A DNA stretch of 39,329 bases from Seminavis robusta (Eukaryota; Bacillariophyta; Bacillariophyceae; Naviculales; Naviculaceae): assembly GCA_903772945.1 (NCBI GenBank), contig CAICTM010001034.1:1-39329 (forward strand), given 5' to 3'. The notes under the pieces are model-generated. The model did no database searches and had not been told where the DNA came from. It saw only the letters and a program-made list of their open reading frames with translations. Position 1 is the stretch's first letter; every line of letters begins with the position of its first letter. The position numbers and the translations under genes are program-made. Of this stretch, positions 1 to 8,110 are shown piece by piece.

Positions 1-960
1 ACCCTGAAAATAAGACAATTATTTCTGTTGCACTTTTAAACTTTGTGAAGCAATATTAGCTAGTACCGGTACATGTATTGGAACTCTCCATTGACTGATT
101 TTGAAGATAGACTACTCGAGGAGTAGTATGACGATACGATACTATTACAGACAAGGGATACGGTACAGACAAGGGATACGGTACAGACTTGAGCTTCAAA
201 TCTTTCTTCCACCATACCTGTACCGTATGTTACCGTACCGGTTCGATTTACGTACGAGCCCGAGCCATCAACGAAACGCTGATGAAAATACAGAAAGTTT
301 CACTCTTTCAGACCGATAACCGGTAGATAGGTACGGTTGGCACAATCACAGTGCAGAAGATTCTTCTGATTATGGTGATATTTTGGTTCGAGCCTTGAAC
401 TCAAGTGGTTTCCAGACTTTAGTGCAAGCCCTGATCCTACTACACCATTTTGCTGGTTCCAGTTTATCAGTTTCCGTCACGGGTCACGGGCGTGTCACCG
501 GAGCAGCTCTCGCCACTACCGGTACCAGGTACCAGTACTGGCTAGTACTTCATCACAGCTTTCACCACTCACTTTTTGAATGATCTACAGTAAACATCCA
601 AACATCTTATAGAAAAGGTCTACACCATCCAAATCTGATTTTCACCCATTTCTGAGGATTGTAAGGACAATTCTCTTCAAGTGAAGTGCAATCGTGATAG
701 TAAGGCTTTAACTTACAGAAAATGAGAAAGTGAGATCTTTTCTCTTTCGGCAACCCACTTTTTGATTTGGTTTTGAGCTCCTTTTTGCAGCTGTATTGGT
801 ACGGTATTTGGTTCGGTTCTACTCTTCGCGTTGTGGCTTTGTGGCTTGTGGCTCCATGCTACTTTGTCCCTACTAGATCCCAGCAATCCACCCCTCTCAC
901 TACGACTTGACTCCCATCTTTAGACTAGACTGCGCTCCTCTTTGGAGAAACGCCCTGGAC
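1..960. other. Intergenic region upstream of the LRR gene
   Basis: No convincing gene is visible. The stretch has short open frames without family resemblance. It contains a short tandem repeat at 147-182 and two copies of the palindrome TACCGGTA (64-71 and 517-524). The region just before 961 should hold the promoter of the downstream LRR gene, but I see no clear core promoter motif. Confidence 0.5.
147..182. repeat. 18-bp tandem repeat, two full units
   Basis: The unit acagacaagggatacggt occurs at 147-164 and 165-182, and a third copy begins but diverges after six bases. This is a simple direct duplication in noncoding DNA with no evident function. Confidence 0.85.
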
Positions 961-3027
961 ATGTCGGACAGTATGAAGGAAGGAAGTGTGGCGGCGTTGT
1001 CTACCTCGAAGGATGACAATGGCCAGACGAATCAAGACCCCGGCAGTTGCAATGTCAAGAATGGTGGCATTGTGATGGATAGCTCCTCCAAGTCTGAGGC
1101 TAGCCGGGAGCCTCCGGTTGGACTGGTCACTAATAACGCTGCTGCCACCAGAGATACCGGTATCACACCAAAGCTCGACGCGGCAACTATATGCATACTG
1201 GTACCCGCAGCGAGAAGCTCTTACGCAGAGGCAAGGAAGGCTCGTAAAGAAGCAGAGTCCTTGGGCAACGCTAGGGTAGCCAGTAGGCATTCCTTCACAG
1301 CGATCACGCTCAGCCACATTCATAGAACAAACCAAAAAGTCAGGCGGGAGGCAAGACGAAGGGCCACCACTGTTGAGTTAGTGACGACCACAGCAGCGGC
1401 CGCAACAACCATATCCTTTGACGCCACCGCCGACTGTGCTGCTACTGCTAGTATACAGGCAACCAGGAAGATGACGACATCCACTAAGAGTCCGATGTCT
1501 ACGCTTCCAGAGACCGGTGTCCTCCATGCTTTGGAAGCATAGAATAGTGGAGGAACCTACCGCTGGTTTTCACGCCGAGCCAATTTGCCTGGAGGCTTCC
1601 CAGCTTTCAAGACGAAGAATCGGGACAAAGTGAAGATGGAAGGCCCAAGTTGGACGAATCCAACCGCTCTGAGAGCAACACTAGTATCACCGTCAGCCGC
1701 AAATGGGTATGTGTCATGTACAGTGCAGCAGCCATTATTGTTGGCTTCCTGATTCTGACTGGGTTACTTGGCAGCGTGCTTATCACAGCCACAAACTCCT
1801 CCGAGTCCACAGAAGAGGAGGAGAGAACGGTGGCATCAAGCAAACTGCTTCGTCCGAGTCTCCTTCACCCGTGTCCACTCCACCTCCGACACCCCGTGCC
1901 ATGCTTGACGCTGACTTTCTACCCGAGTTTTCCATTGCTGCCATTCTCGAGAATGAGACGTCTCCTCAAGCAAAAGCCCTCTCCTGGGTTCAAGAGCATC
2001 GGGATTTTGAGTCCATGTCAGAGGCACGAAAGCGACAGCTAATGGCGCTGGCGACACTGTTCTATGCCACGGGAGGAAACAGCTCTTGGCAACCAACGCC
2101 CCGTATCAACTGGCTCGATGACAGTCTGCACGAATGTGACTGGCAAGGAGACAGGGAATTCAAGCCCAACTGCACTGACGAAGGAGTCTACCAAGCCATC
2201 AACTTGGACAGCGACCGCCTTGTTGGGACGATCCCACCAGAGATATCCTTTTTGACTGGCCTAAAGTGTCTATCGCTGAGAGAGAATCAAATCTCTGGCA
2301 CACTGACAACACTCTTTGGAAGGCTCACCGGGTTGACAGAGGTATGGTTGCATCAATGTAGCTTGTTTTCAAAGGCGCACTCCCTTTTGGCTGTCTCCTC
2401 ACTTTGTGCATTCTCTCAAGTTACTGCTTCAAAACAATCAGATCAGCGGAACGATTCCAAGTGAAATCGGTGCTTTGACACACCTCACCAACCTCCTGGT
2501 ATGTTCGTCGCCACAACCTATCTGTCCGGCGGAAGAGCAGATGCTGGCAAAAAACTAACTATGCTTGTTGCATTGTGGTATGGACTATCCAGATGTCTCG
2601 CCTGGATCTCCGAGGCAGTCTGCCATCGGAGCTAAGCCACCTATCTGGACTAGAACAACTGGAGTTTTGGGAGAATAGCCTTACCGGGACCATCCCGAGT
2701 GAAATTGGACTGTTGACGGCCTTGACCTTCTTGCACTTGAATGAGAACAAGTTGGACGGAAGGCTGTCTGACTTGGAGTTTCTTGCTTCACTGACAAACT
2801 TGAAAGAACTGCATCTGTATGAAAATCATTTCTCCGGATCTATTCCGGTTTCGTGGGCGCAGCTCTCCACGTTGGAGCAACTTCAAATCTACGACAATTT
2901 GGTAAACGGGAGCGTTCCAGAAGAGCTTTGCATTGCATTGACTTCCCTGACCAGCTTTCGATATGATTGCGACCTGCTTACTTGCAGCTGTCCTCAATGC
3001 TCCGATAAGGATGAATCCTGTAAATGA
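961..3027 (+). CDS. Membrane leucine-rich repeat protein, spliced, with frame breaks in the N-terminal half
   Basis: The protein would have a hydrophilic N-terminus (from ATG 961, stop at 1540-1542), one transmembrane helix (1707-1790, a different frame), a Ser/Pro/Thr linker and an LRR N-cap with Trp/Cys (about 2040-2160, a third frame), then plant-type LRRs with the pattern LxxLxLxxNxxxGxIPxxI. Two introns fit perfectly: 2342-2420 (GTATGG...CAAG) and 2499-2592 (GTATGT...CCAG). They join exons 1901-2341, 2421-2498 and 2593-3027 with all phases intact, and the LRR register continues across both joins. The C-terminus ends in a Cys cluster (CSCPQC). Diatom LRR membrane proteins are usually thought of as surface recognition or adhesion proteins. 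The N-terminal parts do not connect in frame near 1545 and 1830, so the locus is either a recent pseudogene or carries sequence errors. The family call is secure; an intact gene is not. Confidence 0.72.
2342..2420 (+). other. LRR gene intron (79 nt)
   Basis: GT donor at 2342 and AG acceptor at 2419-2420. Removing it joins ...LTGLTE to LLLQNNQISGTIP..., restoring a canonical LRR. Without splicing, the frame from 1901 runs into nonsense and stops at 2464. Confidence 0.85.
2499..2592 (+). other. LRR gene intron (94 nt)
   Basis: Donor GTATGT at 2499 and acceptor ending CCAG at 2592. Removal joins ...LTHLTNLL to MSRLDLRGSLPSEL, continuing the 24-residue LRR periodicity and keeping phase 0. Confidence 0.85.
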
Positions 3028-3445
3028 GTTGTTGCCAGTACGACATGTACGATACGGACTAACCATCCAGCCATCCAGTACAAAATGTTTCATGTTTATT
3101 GCGCATGATAATTCGATTCCAGTCATCATTCCATCGGTCTCTATCTGCTATAAATGGATGCCAGTATGATCCGTCGATCTGTCCTCGTCTAACCAGGACA
3201 GCATCATTAACAAGTACCGGTACGTTCTGTTCTCCATTGAAGCCATGCAATTCTACAGTACTACTGTACCTCGTACCCGAACTAGAGAACTGGTCACAGT
3301 TACAGCAACAAAACTGCTACTAACTCTTAACTATTAAAGACTTGTTGAACTCCAGTATGCTTGTTGCTCATCTGTACCTACTGTCCGGCTGCTCTACCAT
3401 AGATTACAGCAGTGTTGCCTCTTTTGCTTTTGCATTATTGTCGGC
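3028..3445. other. Convergent intergenic region
   Basis: This lies between the 3' ends of the LRR gene (plus) and an unknown gene (minus). It should hold both 3' UTRs. It contains one TACCGGTA palindrome at 3215-3222 and no gene I can support. Confidence 0.5.
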
Positions 3446-4504
3446 TCACTCATCCAGGAACCCATCATAAAGCTCCGACGCTGACTCAAAGTATTGAGAA
3501 CGGTTTGCAGAATAGGTTTCCTTTGGAATGGGGGTCACGTTGGATTCCTCGCACGCCACTTTGTATTCATTGTACTCTTGGGTCAATTTGGGGGCCACCG
3601 TCAAGAGATGCTTTTTCGAATTGACCCCATACGTGGAACGACCCGTGGTCTCGTGACGGCGCAGACGACGACAAGTGCTGGGCTCGGCAGCGATAGTCAA
3701 TTGATGATCCCGATCTAGTCGTTCAAAGAACTCCCGATGGACGCGGAGAGACGCTGTTTGTGGAGTCTCGCAGAGCGACTGGACAAGAGTCCTCTTTTTG
3801 TCGTCCACGGGGTCGTCATCTCGAAATGCAAATGTATCCTTTTCGACTTTGTTTTCCAGACTCAAACAGCTTCCCGTGCTGACTCTTCTGGCCAGTGTCA
3901 CCGTGTCGATTGTTGTGCTTGTGTGATTGTCATCTTCCTCTTCCGACTCATTCTTCGTGCTTCCTCGATTATTCAACGGCTGAAAATCCTGTGGTTGTGA
4001 CAGCATGCCCACACAATACGATTCGTCATCGTCGGAATCATTCAGCGAATCCAACTCACTGCACTTCTTCTGTCTCTTCTTGTTGCGAGACCTGATTCCG
4101 TAGGACTTTTGATGTCTCTTCTTGCTGTCAAAAGGATCCTTGGGTTTGGTCGGTGCTTCTTCATTGGACTCGTTAGTACTGGTAGAAGTAGTAGTCTTCT
4201 CCATACCATCGGAAAAATCCAAGCGAATGTTGATCCCATCGTGCTTTCTCGCTACTGTAGTATTCCTGTCAGTATCTTGTTCTTCATTCGATGGCTCTTT
4301 GGGCGGCACGGCTTGTTTGAAAATAGGACGGCACTTGTCATGGTCCCATTCAATGGTCGCATTGGGTTGCGAAGAGAGCTCGCCATTCGTTTTCTTCAAG
4401 GTCGAGGTATCATTGCGCGGTTTCCTCCTGGTAAACCACGTCCCTGCTTTGCCACCAAACGAGCGTCGGCATGGAGGCGCTGCTCCCAGAGAGGTCGTCG
4501 CCAT
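3446..4504 (-). CDS. Hypothetical hydrophilic protein, 352 aa
   Basis: I do not recognise the family. The start is the ATG whose complement is at 4502-4504; the longer frame upstream relies on a non-ATG codon. The protein is highly charged and low in complexity. It has a basic N-terminus, a Lys/Arg cluster resembling a nuclear localisation signal (RSRNKKRQKK, mid-protein), Asp/Glu/Ser runs, and a more ordered C-terminal 90 residues rich in Arg, Glu and aromatic residues (around LRVHREFFERLDRDHQ and the acidic end). No membrane segment or signal peptide is seen. A nuclear or chromatin-associated role is possible from composition alone. It lies head to tail with the sulfatase gene on the same strand. 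Confidence 0.6.
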   Translation of the reverse strand: MATTSLGAAPPCRRSFGGKAGTWFTRRKPRNDTSTLKKTNGELSSQPNATIEWDHDKCRPIFKQAVPPKEPSNEEQDTDRNTTVARKHDGINIRLDFSDGMEKTTTSTSTNESNEEAPTKPKDPFDSKKRHQKSYGIRSRNKKRQKKCSELDSLNDSDDDESYCVGMLSQPQDFQPLNNRGSTKNESEEEDDNHTSTTIDTVTLARRVSTGSCLSLENKVEKDTFAFRDDDPVDDKKRTLVQSLCETPQTASLRVHREFFERLDRDHQLTIAAEPSTCRRLRRHETTGRSTYGVNSKKHLLTVAPKLTQEYNEYKVACEESNVTPIPKETYSANRSQYFESASELYDGFLDE

Positions 4505-4719
4505 GGTGCTTTTTGACTTCAAAATGAAAATGAGTTTGTGAGGCGTTTGAAATTCAAGTTCAAAAAAGAAGCCGTTATGTACTCACTAAAACGGCGGAGC
4601 TGTAAACGTAAAAGTCGAGACGACGCCAGAAGATCGGGCCTTTGAAAAGACGGTACCGGTACAATACTAGTAGCTAATAGCCGAGCCACGTAACTAGCTA
4701 GCAGATTTAGACCTATTGA

Positions 4720-6441
4720 TTATTCTTCTGACATGAAGGTTGGCAATGGCAGTGGCAAATTGGCTTTCTGACACTTGGACTCTTCCTGCCTTGATTTCAT
4801 TATGGAAGCATGCCATTCCCGAAACTTTTGCTGCAAAAGACGCAATACATCCGGGTTTGCCTCTGCCAAGTCATGTCGTTCTCCCAGGTCTGTCTCCAAA
4901 TCAAATAACTGTGGTTTTCGGCAATATTTCTTGTTGCAGCTGACACTGCCTTGCACATACTTCCATTTCCCCCACCGGTAGCCCCAACCATTGGATATGA
5001 TTTGCTTGGGATCATAGTACCCAATGCCAAAGCTACGAGGGCCTTCCTTGGTATTGTTCCATTGAAAATTGTTGGGCTCTTTCAGTAAAGCCACAATGCT
5101 GCGACCATCAAGAGCCCAGGATTGTTGAGAAGGAGGGCGAGTTTGATTCAGCAATTCCATAACGGTAGGAAGGAAATCAAATGTTACCACAGTTTCCCAA
5201 ACTTGCATGCCTCCCCGACCTTGAATAAGAGGTGGAAATGAGACTATGCCTGCAACCCGATGGCCTCCTTCATAGATATCTCGCTTCCTGCCCCGCAGGG
5301 GTCCTGCAGATCCTGGCCCTTCTACCGGCCTTTGCGGGGAAATGGATGCTTTTTTGCAGATCCCATCCGGTGGGCAGTTCTGCTCAGGGCCATTATCGGA
5401 TGCAAACCAAATCATGGTATTGTCATAGTATCCATGCTTCTTGAGTGCCTCTATAACCTGGCCAAAAGCATTGTCCAGCTCTGTCATACAGCCATAGTAG
5501 TCTAGTTCTTTTTCCGTGTAGGGAGGCGAGCCTGGATCAGGTGGACGGCAGGTTTCTCCTTTGGCACAACGTACTTTGGCTGTTTTGGATGCAATAAAGG
5601 GTATGTGACAGTTGTGAAAACTGATTTGGGCCAAGAATGGTTTCTTCTGCTGCGCTCTCTCTGCCATGTATCGGGAAAACGCGTCCACTAGATACAAGGA
5701 ATCATCGGGAGGGGTAGGCCACGTAAGATTTGTCACACCGTGGGCTGAAAGGGGATCATCCCACCAGTAGTTGAAACAACATCGACCATCAGGGGAGCAA
5801 TGATTTGGCCCATCGTAGTGGCCAAATTGACAATCCTTCCGCCATTCTGGTTTGCATTGACAGTTGGTTGTTGCAGTGGGAGCTACTTCAACTGTGGCAT
5901 TCATCTTTGTAAACCCATGGACAAGGGGAGAACTGGTCTTTCCGCCATAGGCTTCAGAGTCATTGAAGAAGCTGCCAAGGTGCCACTTGCCTGCAAAATA
6001 GGCACCCCCATAGTCACCATACTCCTCTGGATGAGCTGTCCTGACTGCATCACCCACGGTAAATGTGCGAGACGGTGCAAACTCAAAGTCTGGAACACAT
6101 ATTGACATGTCATCACAGCCATAGACATAGTCCACACAATCCCGAAAATGATTGCGACCAGTCAAGATGGTTGCTCTTGTTGGACTGCACACTGTTCCTC
6201 CACTATGAAAATCCTGCAAAATCAAAGAATTCTTGTCCTTGGCCCAGGCGTCGATGTTTGGAGTCAATGCAGTGCCATTGTTGTAGCTAAAGTCGGCCCA
6301 ACCAATGTCATCCACTAGGAGAAACAAGAAACTAGGGAGAGAAGGGGTAATGTTCATGGTCTTGGAATGGATACTGACGGGGTGCTGGTACCATCGAAGA
6401 CCTCTCTTTATGAGGATCTTTGTTCTGCGAGCAGCATCCAT
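4720..6441 (-). CDS. Sulfatase (arylsulfatase family, formylglycine type), 573 aa
   Basis: Hydrolyses sulfate esters, probably on a carbohydrate; the substrate cannot be read from sequence. The signature C-S-P-T-R is present (Cys85, Arg89, inside GGTVCSPTRATILTGR); the Cys would be converted to formylglycine. Metal ligands are visible as D44-D45 (LLVDDIGWAD) and D349-N350 (SDNGPE), and the catalytic Lys-His pair as GKWHLG (K152, H154). The C-terminal part has the usual FDLETDLGERHDLA motif near the end. Length is normal for the family. The ATG at 6441 is preceded in frame by a TAG four codons upstream. Odd: no clear signal peptide, although sulfatases are normally matured in the ER, so an upstream exon may be missing. 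A G-rich repeat lies about 110-150 bp upstream. Family call is very secure. Confidence 0.93.
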   Translation of the reverse strand: MDAARRTKILIKRGLRWYQHPVSIHSKTMNITPSLPSFLFLLVDDIGWADFSYNNGTALTPNIDAWAKDKNSLILQDFHSGGTVCSPTRATILTGRNHFRDCVDYVYGCDDMSICVPDFEFAPSRTFTVGDAVRTAHPEEYGDYGGAYFAGKWHLGSFFNDSEAYGGKTSSPLVHGFTKMNATVEVAPTATTNCQCKPEWRKDCQFGHYDGPNHCSPDGRCCFNYWWDDPLSAHGVTNLTWPTPPDDSLYLVDAFSRYMAERAQQKKPFLAQISFHNCHIPFIASKTAKVRCAKGETCRPPDPGSPPYTEKELDYYGCMTELDNAFGQVIEALKKHGYYDNTMIWFASDNGPEQNCPPDGICKKASISPQRPVEGPGSAGPLRGRKRDIYEGGHRVAGIVSFPPLIQGRGGMQVWETVVTFDFLPTVMELLNQTRPPSQQSWALDGRSIVALLKEPNNFQWNNTKEGPRSFGIGYYDPKQIISNGWGYRWGKWKYVQGSVSCNKKYCRKPQLFDLETDLGERHDLAEANPDVLRLLQQKFREWHASIMKSRQEESKCQKANLPLPLPTFMSEE

Positions 6442-6802
6442 ATCTTTCTACATAAGCCAGCAGCACTACTGTACTTTACATGCTAAGGTTGACAGTACAT
6501 GTATCTACAATGGGCACTGAGGGGGGGGGGGGGAGTTGAGTTATCTGGAGCCAGGCAAGGGGGCAAGGGGGCAAGGGGGCAAGGGGGCAGGCTTTGGCAA
6601 AGACGAGCTTGAATTGGGGACTCTATGGATAGATTCCGTGGGATCAGGGGCCACAATTGAGGACAAGTGCATGCTCTCAAATAATGCTTGTGGCCGATTG
6701 AGATTGAATTCATAGATGCGCCGTTGCTATAACGCACAATGAGCCTAAAGCGATTAAATTAAGCCTATTCTATTATACTGGCTACAGGCACAGCAGGCAT
6801 GT
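6442..6802. other. Intergenic region with G-rich repeats
   Basis: Between the sulfatase start and the end of the small PH-like gene, both on the minus strand. It holds a 13-G run, a tandem G5 repeat (listed separately) and no gene. It should contain the sulfatase promoter and 5' UTR. Confidence 0.5.
6521..6588 (+). repeat. Poly-G run and 8-bp tandem repeat with G-quadruplex potential
   Basis: A run of 13 G at 6521-6533 is followed by four units of CAAGGGGG at 6556-6587. Four G5 tracts with 3-nt CAA spacers exactly fit the usual intramolecular quadruplex rule. The tracts are on the plus strand, upstream of the minus-strand sulfatase start at 6441. Confidence 0.85.
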
Positions 6803-7261
6803 CTATTTGGATAGCTCCTGCTCGATATAGCTAGCATTATCCTTGTGGACACGTTCCAAGGTATGCTCTTCTCCGTTGGCTGTAAAATGCAACTTTCGCA
6901 ATCCAAGGGGCCATCCCGATTGCGATACTTTGGAGATGCCGGACAGTGGGTACTCTTGAAGAACGGGTTGTTTAGTCGAGGGATCCTGCCGCACAAAAAG
7001 GAGCTGATTGCTGGTCAAGACGAAAAGGCCCAGAATGGGCGCTCCTAGCATTCGATGGCCTGATGCTGCCCATCCCATGCGAACGACCAGTTCATCTTTG
7101 GGAATATGATCCAGAACATACTGCACTCCAAATATCAATTGGGGCTTCATGACTTGTTGTTGGGCTGCCAAATATGTGTCTGGACTCGCAGCAAGAGCCT
7201 CACGAACATCTTGTCGCGGCACTTCGATTTGATTGGTTTCCAAGACGGCAATCAATTTCAT
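6803..7261 (-). CDS. Small protein with a PH-like (YokE/GRAM-like) domain, 152 aa
   Basis: The start chosen is the ATG at 7261 (protein begins MKLIAVLETN); the frame extends upstream, but only to non-ATG codons and without plausible sequence. The C-terminal 80 residues show the beta-strand pattern of bacterial-type PH domains: ILGLFVLTSNQLLFV, then a strand ending in LSGISKVSQSG, a strand with LRKLHFTANGEEHTL, and a closing helix ending in YIEQEL. Such domains bind lipids or proteins. No signal peptide or TM segment. The family assignment rests on pattern recognition only; an exon upstream cannot be excluded. Confidence 0.62.
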   Translation of the reverse strand: MKLIAVLETNQIEVPRQDVREALAASPDTYLAAQQQVMKPQLIFGVQYVLDHIPKDELVVRMGWAASGHRMLGAPILGLFVLTSNQLLFVRQDPSTKQPVLQEYPLSGISKVSQSGWPLGLRKLHFTANGEEHTLERVHKDNASYIEQELSK

Positions 7262-8110
7262 GGTTGTTTGGGAGAAGTACTTGGAAACGTTTGCGGATAA
7301 AGTTATGAAATACGTAGGTAGATGTTGCTGAAATGGCAAGAGAAAGCCATACGTACCACTCGGAAGCAGCACCCAGCGGAACACCGGTTATCGCAGTAGG
7401 TCCATGTGTCGACGCCCAGTGAGATGGACCCTGAAGGTCATTGTGAAAGATCTTTGAAGATATTTTTGTGAAAGTTGATACGTGCTTCCAGCAGGGACTG
7501 ACTTCGCCGATCGAAAGATAGCCAATCCCCGTGACCACACCGACTGACTACATGTACCGGTACCAGGTACGGAAACTGTTTGGATGATAGTTCAGATCTC
7601 ATGCAGAATCCCAAAATGGTCTTCCACGTTCCATAACATGGAAGGGCGCTCCCTCTTTTGGTAGATGCACCGACCCTGCCAACGGTTCCATCGCAGTACA
7701 TGTACTTCACACTGGCTGGCTAGCGCTAGAGTAGAACGATAACAAAACCCGTCTTTTATTGGACGGAAGAGGACGTGCTACGTTCGATACCACATTGTGG
7801 AACCTTACATTCTACGTGATGTCTTGTGTTGCAGTGTGCTGCATTGTGAATTCTAGTGGCTTTGATTTGGAACTGCATCTTCCAGGCAAGCGGAAAATAT
7901 CGTCCAGCGTAGCTTCGGATGACGCTTGGTATACCGGTAGCAGCTCTTCAAATGCGGGGGCATCCAGGCAGAGCTCTGGAAGCACCTGGAGGCTGGCCTG
8001 CACTGTTTGTAAGTTTCAACGACTGACCCATGTAGTAGAGGCAGGAGCAAAAACCCCAAGAATTCAGAAAGTTTGTTGTCGTGATTGCAATTGGGGCGCC
8101 TCTGGTCCGC
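7262..8110. other. Intergenic region
   Basis: Between the PH-like gene and the 3' end of the TPR gene, both on the minus strand. It carries TACCGGTA palindromes at 7555-7562 and 7932-7939. Open frames here show no family resemblance, so I annotate no gene. Confidence 0.45.

Noticed and set aside
907..960. Upstream extension of the LRR N-terminal frame and of several other genes by non-ATG starts
   Set aside because: The extensions start with TTG or similar; the first in-frame ATG gives a better N-terminus.
1830..1858. A 29-nt GT-AG intron that would repair the LRR frame
   Set aside because: It fits the phase, but is far shorter than every other intron in the window, so a base loss is more likely.
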